NCBI RefSeq assembly: GCF_018531145.1
Contig: NZ_JAHDSZ010000007.1
Coordinates: 1 to 60,727 of the forward strand
Reading direction: 5' to 3'
From: Canibacter zhuwentaonis
Lineage (GTDB): Bacteria; Actinomycetota; Actinomycetes; Actinomycetales; Microbacteriaceae
Length of the DNA: 60,727 bases
Positions 8,226-16,380 of this stretch are shown here, one piece after another. Numbering within the stretch: the first letter of the stretch is position 1; the number at the start of each line of letters is the position of its first letter. Below the pieces are notes generated by a model that did no database searches, had not been told where the DNA came from, and worked only from the letters and a program-made list of their open reading frames with translations. Both the position numbers and the translations under genes were made by a program.

Positions 8226-9401
8226 ATGACAACAGACAAAGCGGCTAACGGCCCGCTACGCGGTATTCGCGTTGCTGATTTTTCGAGGGTGCTTGCCGGT
8301 CCGCACGCATCCATGCTGCTCGCAGATTTTGGGGCGGATGTAATCAAGATCGAAAGCCCCGAGGGTGACGGTACCAGGCAGTGGGCGCCGCCCGTCAATA
8401 TGGCAGGGCACAGCACCTACTATGTGAGTGCGAACAGGGGCAAGCGCTCTGTTGTGCTTGACTTGAAAAACCCTGCCGATTTGGAACGAGCCAGAGAGCT
8501 CGCCATTTCGGCAGACGTGATTATAGAAAACTTCAAACCCGGCACAATGCAGCGGTTTGGGCTCGACTACGAGAGCGTTAAAAGCGTGAATCCGGGTGTT
8601 GTTTACGCGTCAATTTCGGGGTTTGGTGACAAAGCGGGTGCGGCGCTGCCCGGCTATGACCTGCTGGTGCAGGCAGTTGGCGGGCTGATGAGCATAACCG
8701 GCGAGCAGCACGGTGAGCCAAACAAAGTCGGGGTTGCGCTGGTCGATATTATTAGCGGGCTTAACGCGGTAATAGGCATTCAGGCGGCGCTGCGTGAGCG
8801 TGATAACAATGGCGGATCGGGGCAGTGCGTCAAAATCTCACTGCTCGGCTCGCTGCTGTCGGCGCTCGCAAATCAGGCGAGTTCAACGCTTGAGACGGGC
8901 ACGCCGCCGCCACGGCTCGGTAATGCGCATCCGAGCATTGCGCCGTACGAAACATTCGTTGTTGGCAACGCCATGCTCGCGGTCGCGGTTGGCACCGACG
9001 CGCAGTTTGCGCGGTTTATGGAGTTGTTGGCAGCTCCCGAGGCGGCGCAGGATACGCGCTTTAGTAGTAATGCGGCGCGGGTTATGCACCGTGGCGAGCT
9101 GCGCGTGCTGATTGAACGGCAGTTGGTGGCGAGATCCGCTGATGAATGGGTGCGGTTGTGTCAGGAGCGGAAGATTCCCGCTGGTAAAGTGAATAGTGTG
9201 CTCGAGGCGCTTACGTACGCAACAGAGTTGGGGCTTTCTCCTGTGGTGTCGCAGGTCGCCACAGATGCGGCCGGCAACCCGGTGACGGTTAAAACCGTTG
9301 CGAACCCCATTGAATTTTCGGCAACCCCGGTTGTCTACCACCTCCCGCCGCCACACCTGGGGGAGCATCAAAACCAAACGTGGCTTTCAGAAACCGATTA
9401 G
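8226..9401 (+). CDS. CaiB/BaiF family CoA-transferase
   Basis: This class III CoA-transferase moves CoA between carboxylic acids through an aspartyl-CoA intermediate. The 391-aa protein has the family start GIRVADFSRVLAGP, the HASMLLADFGADVIKIE block, and the catalytic Asp174 in VALVDIISGL. ATG at 8226 is preferred to in-frame GTGs at 8202 and 8211 because GGGGG lies just before it and the length fits the family. The following gene is a glutaryl-CoA-dehydrogenase-like enzyme 15 nt on, which suggests that the acceptor is glutarate or a related dicarboxylate and that the two form a short catabolic route; this is context inference. Confidence 0.9.
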   Translation: MTTDKAANGPLRGIRVADFSRVLAGPHASMLLADFGADVIKIESPEGDGTRQWAPPVNMAGHSTYYVSANRGKRSVVLDLKNPADLERARELAISADVIIENFKPGTMQRFGLDYESVKSVNPGVVYASISGFGDKAGAALPGYDLLVQAVGGLMSITGEQHGEPNKVGVALVDIISGLNAVIGIQAALRERDNNGGSGQCVKISLLGSLLSALANQASSTLETGTPPPRLGNAHPSIAPYETFVVGNAMLAVAVGTDAQFARFMELLAAPEAAQDTRFSSNAARVMHRGELRVLIERQLVARSADEWVRLCQERKIPAGKVNSVLEALTYATELGLSPVVSQVATDAAGNPVTVKTVANPIEFSATPVVYHLPPPHLGEHQNQTWLSETD

Positions 9402-9416
9402 AACCTAGGAAAAACT

Positions 9417-10577
9417 ATGACTAAACTAGACGATATTTTTGACGTTGCCAGCCTTGTGACGTCCGAAGAGCGCGAGTGGCAGCTCAAAGCGCGCGAGTTT
9501 GCGCAAACAAAAATCGCGCCGATTATTGACCGTGATTTTGAGCAGCGCCGCTTGCCGGCAGAGCTTGTGCCTGAGGTTGGCGCGGCGGGATTCTTCGGTA
9601 TGTATATGCAGGGCTACGGGCTGGCGGGCGCAACCTCGGTTGCGTACGGGTTGGTGGCGATGGAGTTTGAGGCGGTCGATTCTGGCTTCCGCACAATGCT
9701 TAGCGTGCAAGGTTCGCTCGCGATGGGCGCGATCTACAAGTTCGGCTCTGCGGAGCAGAAAAACGAGTGGCTGCCGGCCATGGGTCGCGGCGAAAAAATC
9801 GGCTGCTTCGGACTAACTGAGCCGCAGGGCGGATCCGACCCCGCAACTATGATCACCAAAGCGCGCCGTGACGGCGACGAGTGGGTGCTGAACGGTAAAA
9901 AGCGGTGGATCGGGCTCGGCACCATTGCGCAGGTTGCTGTGATCTGGGCGCAGGATGAAGAGGGCGTGGTGCGCGGTTTTGTTGTGCCAACCGACACCGC
10001 AGGGTATCAGGCCGTGGCGATTGAAAACAAGCTTTCTATGCGCGCTTCTTTGCAGACGGAAATAACCCTTACCGATGTGCGCTTGCCAGCATCGGCTGCG
10101 ATGCCTAAGGCGGAGGGGCTGGGCGCTGCGTTTAAGTGCCTGAGCGAGGCTCGCTACGGTATTTCATGGGGTGTTATGGGTGCTGCGCGCAACTCGCTCG
10201 AGGTGACTCTTGAGCGGGTGCAAAACAGATCCACTTTTGGCTCGCCTCTGGCGGCCAAACAGCTGGTGCAGAGCAAACTCGCCAACTGTGTGCTTGAATA
10301 CGAGAAAGGGCTGTTGCTGGCGCACTATCTGGGCAGCCTGAAAGACGCTGGCAAGCTGGATTACGCGCAGATCAGCATTGGTAAGCTTAACAACGTGCGC
10401 GAGGCGATTAAGATTGTGAGCACCTGTCGCGAGCTGCTCGGCGGCGACGGTATTACGAGTGATTTTCCGGTTATGCGGCACATGGCAAATCTCGAGTCGG
10501 TGCGCACCTACGAGGGTACCGATGATATGCACGCGCTGATTATCGGTCGCTCCCTCACCGGACACGCCGCGTTCTAG
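9417..10577 (+). CDS. gcdH: Acyl-CoA dehydrogenase, glutaryl-CoA dehydrogenase-like
   Basis: A flavoprotein that would oxidise and decarboxylate glutaryl-CoA to crotonyl-CoA. The 386-aa sequence carries CFGLTEPQGGSDP (FAD/substrate loop), the middle beta domain with NGKKRWIG, and the C-terminal TYEGTDDMHALIIGR, in which Glu366 is the predicted catalytic base; this placement and ending are characteristic of the GCDH branch rather than straight-chain acyl-CoA dehydrogenases. It starts 15 nt behind the CoA-transferase with AGGAAAAACT before the ATG, so the two are probably one operon. The gene symbol is given by family resemblance; another short acyl-CoA substrate is possible. Confidence 0.85.
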   Translation: MTKLDDIFDVASLVTSEEREWQLKAREFAQTKIAPIIDRDFEQRRLPAELVPEVGAAGFFGMYMQGYGLAGATSVAYGLVAMEFEAVDSGFRTMLSVQGSLAMGAIYKFGSAEQKNEWLPAMGRGEKIGCFGLTEPQGGSDPATMITKARRDGDEWVLNGKKRWIGLGTIAQVAVIWAQDEEGVVRGFVVPTDTAGYQAVAIENKLSMRASLQTEITLTDVRLPASAAMPKAEGLGAAFKCLSEARYGISWGVMGAARNSLEVTLERVQNRSTFGSPLAAKQLVQSKLANCVLEYEKGLLLAHYLGSLKDAGKLDYAQISIGKLNNVREAIKIVSTCRELLGGDGITSDFPVMRHMANLESVRTYEGTDDMHALIIGRSLTGHAAF

Positions 10578-10834
10578 ATCGCGTCGTTCTGGGTTTCCGG
10601 AATGCGTTGTTGTGCGGTGCTTATGGTGCTTGCGTTGTTAAGGTGTGCTCGGTGCGCGCTTTGGAATCTGTTCCCGGGTTGCGCCCTGCGCGCACCTAGC
10701 GCAAGCCCGACCCGCGCTTTTGCATCCGCTCCTTAGGTCGTGTCGCTAATGTTACGTTTTATGACGTGACCCGGGTGACTTTGGGCGCGTTTTTCGTTAG
10801 GCTCTATGCGTAGTAAAAATCGAGTGGATTAATT
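10578..10834. other. Intergenic region without a supported gene
   Basis: This 257-bp gap is rich in G and T and shows no convincing open frame. It contains loose inverted repeats (for example TTGCGC near 10679 with GCGCAA near 10698). GAGTGG about 10 nt before the ATG at 10835 could act as a weak ribosome site. Confidence 0.5.
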
Positions 10835-11398
10835 ATGCGGAAATCAAACGAGCTTCTAGTTTTTGCGCACGTCGACGAGGCGAGCGCTTTTCAAGACGTG
10901 CCGCACCTGGTGACGGGGGTTGGTAAAATCAATGCGGCAGCCGGGCTTGCGCACCACCTGCACGAGGCGGCGGCGCGGGGGCACGCAATCTCGCGGGTAA
11001 CTGTGTTTGGCACGGCGGGAATCGTGGCACACGGGCACGACATCGACACAATTGTGCAGGTGACACGCGCCGTGCAGCATGATTTTTCGTTGCCAACACC
11101 GGCGCTAACAGCTGGCAAACAGATTTTAGATAGCACCGCAACAATTGCCACGGGTGACGTGTTTGTGAAGAGCGACCGGGAGCGCGAGCGGATCGCCAAA
11201 CTCGGTGCAACCCTGGTTGATATGGAATCCTATGCCTATCTGCAAACAGCAGCAATTTTTGGGGCGCCGATCCGCATTTTCAAGGTGCCCTCTGATTTTG
11301 CTGATGACACGCTAACCGATGCCGACTGGGACGAAATAGTTTTCCTAAAGAGCCAGCAGCTGCGCTATTTTTACGATGAGGTGCTGCCGTTTTTATAG
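10835..11398 (+). CDS. Phosphorylase/nucleosidase-superfamily protein (MTA/SAH nucleosidase-like)
   Basis: The 187-aa protein resembles the purine/uridine phosphorylase superfamily: GVGKINAAAGLA near the N-terminus matches the glycine-rich G(V)GK loop, VTVFGTAG the following strand, and LVDMESYAYLQTA the ribose-binding/catalytic ME(S) motif, with a later SDFADDTLTDADW matching the SD(x)AD catalytic region. It is shorter than typical MTA/SAH nucleosidases (about 230 aa), as in actinobacterial nucleosidase-like proteins. It would act on a nucleoside N-glycosidic bond in the cytoplasm; the exact substrate is unknown. It stands alone, convergent with the minus-strand hydrolase gene. Confidence 0.75.
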   Translation: MRKSNELLVFAHVDEASAFQDVPHLVTGVGKINAAAGLAHHLHEAAARGHAISRVTVFGTAGIVAHGHDIDTIVQVTRAVQHDFSLPTPALTAGKQILDSTATIATGDVFVKSDRERERIAKLGATLVDMESYAYLQTAAIFGAPIRIFKVPSDFADDTLTDADWDEIVFLKSQQLRYFYDEVLPFL

Positions 11399-11491
11399 CG
11401 TAGCGCTGCCGTTTTGCTGGCAGGTGCTACAGTGAAGCACGGATACTGTTGCGGTGAAGCGTGCGATACCGCACCGCCGCCTTTGCAGCTC

Positions 11492-12100
11492 CTACAGCGA
11501 GCTGCCGCCGTTGGCTGCGGCTTGAAAATCGTGCAGCACCTGCCGGGTCGTTTTAATCTCAACGTGCGGCTTAAACAGCGCCATCACCTGCATTGCGGCG
11601 GCACCGTTTTCGGTCGTTGAATGCGCCACCGCGTCGCTCACCACGGTAACATAAACGCCGTCGTCGATAGCGGCAAGCACGGTTGAGATAACACAGCAGT
11701 CGGTGGTAACCCCGGTTATAAACAGGTGCGCGCCCTCACCCACGAGTCGTCGCAGAGGTTGCCCCCACTTACTCATTGTTGTGGTTGTTAAAACCCGGTT
11801 GGCAGCGAGCGTTGCCGCCATTTTTTGCGCTGCGCCCGTGAGCTCATACTGTGGGTCACTCGCGGGAATATCCGCAAACTGCCAGTGCTCAAAATACTCG
11901 CGCCAGCTGTTATTGCGCTTGTTGGCGGGGGTCGGAATCCAGCGGGTGATAACCGTGCGCGCGGCAAACTGCTCTTGTAGCGCCGCGATGTTTTGCCACG
12001 CGCTCTCAAAATACAGGGAGCCCCAGGGGGAGCTTTGATCGGCAAAAATATTTTGCGGATCAACAACAAGTAGCCAGCTGTTTGTTACGTTTGCTCTCAC
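11492..12100 (-). CDS. Isochorismatase-family cysteine hydrolase
   Basis: This 202-aa protein belongs to the isochorismatase/nicotinamidase fold. The predicted catalytic triad is Asp14 (VVDPQN), Lys111 (SKWG) and Cys136 (TTDCCV), with the expected cis-peptide region GVTTD before the Cys. Such enzymes hydrolyse amides or vinyl ethers such as nicotinamide, ureidoacrylate or isochorismate; the substrate cannot be fixed here. It begins with GTG and has a weak AGAAAGA about 10 nt upstream. Its leader on the minus strand holds a run of 13 C about 60 nt before the start and lies downstream of tRNA-Ser on the same strand, so read-through from the tRNA is possible. Confidence 0.85.
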   Translation of the reverse strand: MRANVTNSWLLVVDPQNIFADQSSPWGSLYFESAWQNIAALQEQFAARTVITRWIPTPANKRNNSWREYFEHWQFADIPASDPQYELTGAAQKMAATLAANRVLTTTTMSKWGQPLRRLVGEGAHLFITGVTTDCCVISTVLAAIDDGVYVTVVSDAVAHSTTENGAAAMQVMALFKPHVEIKTTRQVLHDFQAAANGGSSL

Positions 12101-12159
12101 TATGTGCTGTCTTTCTGAGCTGAGTGCCGCGCATTAAAACTGCTCGCACAGGGCTTTGC

Positions 12160-12172
12160 GGGGGGGGGGGGG
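12160..12172. repeat. 13-G homopolymer tract
   Basis: An uninterrupted run of 13 G on the plus strand (C on the minus strand) lies between tRNA-Ser and the isochorismatase-family gene. It directly adjoins a weak minus-strand promoter candidate (CCGCAA, 17 nt, TTTAAT at 12138-12133). Such tracts are prone to slipped-strand change, and their exact length is also prone to sequencing error. Confidence 0.9.
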
Positions 12173-12222
12173 CTGTAATTGCACGGACGTAGCCTTTTCG
12201 TTTTTAACGCTTGAATTTTGTG

Positions 12223-12313
12223 TGGCGGTAGCGGTGGGATTTGAACCCACGGTGCGGGGTTACCGCACACGACTTTTCGAGAGTCGCACCTTCGGCCGCT
12301 CGGACACGCTACC
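12223..12313 (-). tRNA. tRNA-Ser (anticodon CGA)
   Basis: On the minus strand the acceptor arm GGTAGCG pairs with CGCTACC, with discriminator G and encoded CCA. The anticodon loop CTCTCGAAA gives CGA, which reads UCG. A long variable arm and GGTTCAAATCC T-loop fit a class II serine tRNA of 91 nt including CCA. Confidence 0.96.
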
Positions 12314-12570
12314 AATCTAGACTATTTTACACCACAGTTTTGTGGGACGGTGCTGCGGGTTTGTGACTGCGCTATTTTCGGGCGGATCGCGCGCTGCGCG
12401 CGTCGGGCATTGCCCGCGCATTGAGCATTGCCCCGTGTAGGTGACGTGCCGGGGATGAACCCGCGACCGCGGGTGATGTGTGCGGCTCTGTGCGCGTCCT
12501 GTGAGGCGAGCTGTGTGTTCCTTGCGAAGCGGCTTGCGCCCGGCGTGGGCGGCGCACATCCGCTGTCTGC

Positions 12571-12601
12571 TCAGATTTTTTTACGATTCGGGGGCTATCC
12601 T
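12571..12601 (+). promoter_or_regulatory. Probable leaderless promoter for pepA
   Basis: TATCCT (12596-12601) ends 6 nt before the ATG at 12608 and there is no Shine-Dalgarno. TCAGATTTTT begins 37 nt before the start, the same distance and sequence as before the MaoC gene at 5221. The remaining 12314-12570 is a GC-rich gap with no supported gene. Confidence 0.45.
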
Positions 12602-12607
12602 AAAGCC

Positions 12608-14134
12608 ATGAACGTAATTATTGATGCTAAATTTGATCCGGTTCCATCGCTGAGCCAAGAAACCGAGGTTCTTGTCAGCACTACGGCGCCTGCGGAAGCC
12701 GCAGTTGCCGTTTTTGTAAACTCTTGCTTAGAATCTGCCGGCGAGCTTGCCTACTCGAGCGCAGAGCTTGCAGCCGCCGGTTTTAAGGGATCCAAAGGCG
12801 AAACTCTAATTGTGCCCGGCACGCCAGCGCGGGTGCTCGTCGGGGTTGGCAAGGGCGTAAAATCCGCCGCCGCAGCTCGTAACGCGGTTGCCGCGTTCAC
12901 GCGCGCTGCCGCTAAATACAGTGAGCTTGCGCTGCCCATGCAGGGGATCACAAACGAAATAGGATCCGCTGCCGCAGCGCAGGCTGCCACAGAGGGCGCG
13001 CTGCTCGCGCGCTACGCCTATGAGGCTTTGAAAACCAAAAAACAGCTGGTGCAACTTACAAGCCTCACGCTAATGCCGCATGAGTGCTGCTGCGTTGACG
13101 GTATTAAGCGCGGCGTGAAACGCGGTCAGGCTCTTGCGCGCGCTGCGAAACTCGCGCGCGATCTTGGTAACACCCCGCCGCGCCACCTGGGAGCAGAAAA
13201 ACTAGCTGATGTTGTGGCTGCTTTCGCGCCAAAGTTTGGGCTTGAAGTTGAGGTTTACGACCTCGCGAAAATCGAGCAGCTCGGGCTTGGTGGTCTGCTC
13301 GGCGTTAATGCTGGCAGCGCCTACGAGCCGCGCGTTATCAAGCTGAGCTATGCGCCAGAAAACCCGAAGGCTAATGTTTCGCTCGTTGGCAAGGGTATTA
13401 TGTACGATTCGGGCGGAATCAGCCTGAAGCCGTCAGACGCCTCGCACTGCTCTATGAAAATGGACATGATGGGCGCTGGCGCGGTTGTTTCGGCGATGAC
13501 GGCGCTGCAGGATCTTGAGTCAGAGGTCGCAGTAACCGGATGGTTGATGTGCACTGACAATATGCCGTCTGGCACCGCAACCAAACTTGGTGATGTGCTC
13601 ACAATGCGCAGCGGTAAAACGGTTGAGGTGCGTAACACCGACGCTGAGGGTCGCCTTGTGCTCGCCGACGGCATTGCGCTGGCTGCGGAGCAGAATCCGC
13701 GCCCCGATGCGATTGTTGATGTGGCAACTTTGACCGGCGCAGCTCTGATGGCGCTCGGCGAAGAAACCACGGCGCTGTTTGCAAACAATGACGAACTCGC
13801 CGCGCAGCTCGCTGCAGCCGGCGAGAAAGCGGATGAAACCACCTGGCGACTGCCGCTTGACCTGCGCTTCAAAGAGTCCATGAAGTCAAGTGTTGCAGAC
13901 ATCACCAACCTCGGTCCGCGCGCAGGCGGTGCGATTACCGCGGCGCTGTTCTTGAACGAGTTTGTTGATGGCATTGCGTGGGGTCACCTTGATATCGCGG
14001 GCCCTATGGAGACTGACAAGAACAAACTCTGGAAGTCGGAGGGCTCAACGGGAGTTGCAGCTCGCACACTCGCAGAGTTTGTGAGCGCATTCACAAAGCC
14101 GCAGGGCGATATCACCGGCACAGAGCTGGAGTAG
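12608..14134 (+). CDS. pepA: Leucyl aminopeptidase (M17 family)
   Basis: A cytoplasmic hexameric two-metal aminopeptidase that removes N-terminal residues from peptides. The 508-aa protein shows the M17 landmarks: GKGIMYDSGGISLKP with metal-binding Lys/Asp, the KMDMMGAGAV segment, and the signature NTDAEGRL holding the metal ligands and catalytic Arg. The N-terminal alpha/beta domain is less conserved, as usual. An in-frame extension back to 12428 is rejected: it is Cys/Arg-rich low-quality coding and would read through the promoter. It is likely to feed amino acids from peptides together with the M18 enzyme 90 nt downstream. Confidence 0.96.
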   Translation: MNVIIDAKFDPVPSLSQETEVLVSTTAPAEAAVAVFVNSCLESAGELAYSSAELAAAGFKGSKGETLIVPGTPARVLVGVGKGVKSAAAARNAVAAFTRAAAKYSELALPMQGITNEIGSAAAAQAATEGALLARYAYEALKTKKQLVQLTSLTLMPHECCCVDGIKRGVKRGQALARAAKLARDLGNTPPRHLGAEKLADVVAAFAPKFGLEVEVYDLAKIEQLGLGGLLGVNAGSAYEPRVIKLSYAPENPKANVSLVGKGIMYDSGGISLKPSDASHCSMKMDMMGAGAVVSAMTALQDLESEVAVTGWLMCTDNMPSGTATKLGDVLTMRSGKTVEVRNTDAEGRLVLADGIALAAEQNPRPDAIVDVATLTGAALMALGEETTALFANNDELAAQLAAAGEKADETTWRLPLDLRFKESMKSSVADITNLGPRAGGAITAALFLNEFVDGIAWGHLDIAGPMETDKNKLWKSEGSTGVAARTLAEFVSAFTKPQGDITGTELE

Positions 14135-14141
14135 TCGTACT

Positions 14142-14178
14142 CGATCCGTCGCAGCACAGTTTTTGTTGCGGCGGATCG
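14142..14178. other. Stem-loop between pepA and the M18 aminopeptidase gene
   Basis: CGATCCGTCGCA (14142-14153) pairs with TGCGGCGGATCG (14167-14178) with one G-T wobble. The loop has a T5 run but no T-run follows, so it is more likely an RNA-stabilising or attenuating hairpin than a full terminator. Confidence 0.5.
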
Positions 14179-14224
14179 GTCGCCCTCGGTATAACCTGAG
14201 TAGCTTTTGGAGCAGTAGTTTTAA

Positions 14225-15535
14225 GTGGCACACACAGAGCTTAAAAATATTACGAGCGTTGCAGCTTATACGCAGGCTTTTGCCTCGTATGTTGTAGCGT
14301 CACCAACAGCGTATCACACTGTTGCGGAGGGCGCTGCGGCGCTGCGACGCGCGGGTTTTAGCGAGTTTTTTGAAACAGAGCCGTGGCAGATTACGCCCGG
14401 TCTGGCCGGTTTTGTGCGCCGCGACGGGGCGCTAATTGCGTGGCGCGTGGGGCTGCAAGCTCGCGCCGATGCTGCGATGCGCATTATCGGTGCGCACAGT
14501 GATTCTCCCGGGTTTAAAGTTAAGCCAGAGCCTGATACCGTGACGGCTGGCTGGAGTCAGCTAAATATTGAGGTTTACGGCGGGCCTCAGTACAGTTCGT
14601 GGGTTGATCGTGACCTTGCCATTGCCGGGCTGGTTGTTGATAGCGCGGGTAAAAACCACCTTGTGAAAACCGCCGCTGTGGCTCGCATCCCATCGCTCGC
14701 GATCCACCTTGACGGCAGCGCTAATAAGTCGCTGCAACTTAATCCGCAGCAGCATTTGCACCCGGTTTTGGGAGTGAGCGGTGAAAGCGCCCGCGAGCTG
14801 ATCGCGAGCGCAGCGGGGATTGCGGCGGATGATATTGCCGGGTGGGATCTGCAGCTTGCCGACACACAAGCTCCCGCCGTAATCGGCGCAAGCGGTGACT
14901 TTTTAAGCTCCGGGCGGCTTGATAACCTGACTGGAACTTTTGCTGGGCTGCACGCGATTGTGCACGCAGCCCAGCCGCAAAATCAGGTTTTGCTCACCGT
15001 GATTTACGATCACGAAGAGGTCGGGTCGCTAACGCACTCGGGTGCGTGCGGAACCTTTTTAAACGACGTGATTACGCGCCTGCTGAGCAGGCTCGGCACA
15101 GCGGAGGTGTCCGCAGATACTGATGCCCTGCTGCGCGCTCGCGCTAAAAGCGTGCTGTTGTCAATTGATGCGGGGCACTCGGTGCACCCCAATTACACAG
15201 AAAAGCACGATCCGGAAGCCCGCCCTTTGGCAGGTGGCGGCGCAATGCTGAAAATTAACGCCAACCAGCACTATGCGTCAAGCGCGCAGGGTGCGGCTCT
15301 GTGGCATCGTATAACACGGCAGGCGGGTGTAAAGTCGCAGGTTTTTGTGTCTAATAACGCGGTTTCTTGTGGCACAACCATTGGCCCGATTAGCGCGGCT
15401 AACCTGGGTATTGCGACAATTGACTGCGGCGTGCCGCTGTTGTCAATGCACTCTGTCAGGGAGCTTGTTCACACAGCAGATCTATGGTCGATGGCGCAGC
15501 TTGGCAGCGCTTTCCTGAGCGATAATGTAACCTAG
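14225..15535 (+). CDS. M18 family aminopeptidase (aspartyl aminopeptidase type)
   Basis: A zinc aminopeptidase of the M18 family, 436 aa, releasing N-terminal acidic or neutral residues. Visible family motifs are IGAHSDSPGFKVKP (first metal His and Asp), YDHEEVGS (catalytic Glu pair), SIDAGHSVHPNY, and the C-terminal VPLLSMHS with the last His ligand. The length is as usual for the family. GTG at 14225 fits the N-terminus; GGAG lies about 15 nt upstream, which is rather far. It follows pepA on the same strand with a stem-loop between, so partial co-expression is plausible. Confidence 0.93.
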   Translation: MAHTELKNITSVAAYTQAFASYVVASPTAYHTVAEGAAALRRAGFSEFFETEPWQITPGLAGFVRRDGALIAWRVGLQARADAAMRIIGAHSDSPGFKVKPEPDTVTAGWSQLNIEVYGGPQYSSWVDRDLAIAGLVVDSAGKNHLVKTAAVARIPSLAIHLDGSANKSLQLNPQQHLHPVLGVSGESARELIASAAGIAADDIAGWDLQLADTQAPAVIGASGDFLSSGRLDNLTGTFAGLHAIVHAAQPQNQVLLTVIYDHEEVGSLTHSGACGTFLNDVITRLLSRLGTAEVSADTDALLRARAKSVLLSIDAGHSVHPNYTEKHDPEARPLAGGGAMLKINANQHYASSAQGAALWHRITRQAGVKSQVFVSNNAVSCGTTIGPISAANLGIATIDCGVPLLSMHSVRELVHTADLWSMAQLGSAFLSDNVT

Positions 15536-15571
15536 GTTAAAACACACTACACAAAGAAGGCGGCAGATTAT

Positions 15572-15850
15572 ATGAGTAATCACGGTCAAAACAGGAGCGA
15601 GCTGGTTTTTCAGAGTCAGTTACTGACACCAACGCTGTTGCAGGTTGGCGATCGCGTTATTGAGGTTACTTACCTGGGCGATGACTCTGGCATGAGTTCG
15701 TGGATTCTCTGGAATGCGCACGAACCAACCCTAATCGGGCTGCTGCGGCAGAGTGGCGAGAGCATCAGCTTTGAGCAGCGCACGAGTGACGGCTCTTACG
15801 AGTATAACAACATCTCAAAGAATAGGTTCTTTAGAATGCTTGAGGGATAG
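15572..15850 (+). CDS. Small protein of unknown function (92 aa)
   Basis: Not recognised. A 92-aa soluble, mildly acidic protein with no Cys and no membrane segment; it begins MSNHGQNRSELVF and its middle (GDRVIEVTYLGDDSG) suggests beta strands. AGAAGG lies about 10 nt before the ATG, supporting real translation. It sits between the M18 aminopeptidase and a tRNA cluster, which says nothing firm about its role. Confidence 0.65.
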   Translation: MSNHGQNRSELVFQSQLLTPTLLQVGDRVIEVTYLGDDSGMSSWILWNAHEPTLIGLLRQSGESISFEQRTSDGSYEYNNISKNRFFRMLEG

Positions 15851-15910
15851 CTAGCGGATCGTGTGACACGCCAGAAGAATCGCGGTTTTTGTTGTTTTAG
15901 CTTGGTCTAT

Positions 15911-15939
15911 TTGCGTTCTGTTTTGAGAGTGTGTAACAT
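15911..15939 (+). promoter_or_regulatory. Promoter for the tRNA cluster
   Basis: TTGCGT (15911-15916), a 17-nt spacer and TAACAT (15934-15939) lie about 37 nt before tRNA-Glu. Confidence 0.5.
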
Positions 15940-15975
15940 ATTATATGGTGTTAAGATGGCGCTCCGGCGCAATCC

Positions 15976-16051
15976 GGCCCCATCGTCTAGTGGCCTAGGA
16001 CGTCGCCCTTTCACGGCGGTAACACGGGTTCGAATCCCGTTGGGGTCACCA
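15976..16051 (+). tRNA. tRNA-Glu (anticodon TTC)
   Basis: Acceptor GGCCCCA pairs with TGGGGTC; discriminator A and CCA are encoded; anticodon stem GCCCTTTCACGGC gives TTC; T-arm GGGTTCGAATCCC. First of three tRNAs in a row. Confidence 0.97.
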
Positions 16052-16068
16052 CCAATAGAAATAAATAT

Positions 16069-16142
16069 GGCTCTGTGGCGCAGTTGGTTAGCGCGCCGCC
16101 CTGTCACGGCGGAGGTCGCGGGTTCAAGTCCCGTCAGGGTCG
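16069..16142 (+). tRNA. tRNA-Asp (anticodon GTC)
   Basis: Acceptor GGCTCTG pairs with CAGGGTC using two G-U pairs; discriminator G; anticodon stem CGCCCTGTCACGGCG gives GTC; T-arm GGGTTCAAGTCCC. CCA does not appear to be encoded (CAG follows). Confidence 0.95.
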
Positions 16143-16150
16143 CAGATAGA

Positions 16151-16184
16151 GACCTTGCAGAGTTTGACTCTGCAAGGTTCTTTA
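16151..16184 (+). terminator. Terminator after tRNA-Asp
   Basis: ACCTTGCAGAG and CTCTGCAAGGT form an 11-bp perfect stem with a 5-nt loop, followed by a T-rich stretch. Confidence 0.75.
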
Positions 16185-16208
16185 TCTAAGGGGTATTTTT
16201 ATTCCCCT

Positions 16209-16281
16209 GGCTCTGTAGCTCAGTTGGTAGAGCGTTCGACTGAAAATCGAAAGGTCACGGGATCGATGCCCGTCGGAGCCA
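16209..16281 (+). tRNA. tRNA-Phe (anticodon GAA)
   Basis: Acceptor GGCTCTG pairs with CGGAGCC; discriminator A; anticodon stem TCGACTGAAAATCGA gives GAA; T-arm CGGGATCGATGCCCG. CCA is not encoded. Confidence 0.96.
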
Positions 16282-16283
16282 CT

Positions 16284-16323
16284 GCCCCCGCTCGAGGTTA
16301 CTGCTCGGCAGGGGCGTTTTTTT
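16284..16323 (+). terminator. Terminator after tRNA-Phe
   Basis: GCCCC (16284-16288) pairs with GGGGC (16311-16315), with further pairing inside the loop, and seven T follow. Confidence 0.75.
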
Positions 16324-16380
16324 ACTCATAATCTTCATTTATGATGGTTTTACAACAACTTCTGAAATGAGGTCTAAAAT

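Noticed and set aside
12100-12315. Open frame of 71 aa on the minus strand over tRNA-Ser and the C13 tract
   Set aside because: It begins in the tRNA gene itself and reads poly-Pro from the C run; there is no ribosome site and no family resemblance.
12428-12607. 60-residue N-terminal extension of pepA
   Set aside because: Cys/Arg-rich, absent from the M17 family, and it covers the likely promoter; ATG 12608 fits.
13348-13974. 208-aa minus-strand frame opposite pepA
   Set aside because: Ser/Ala/Pro-rich shadow of a conserved aminopeptidase, with no start signals.
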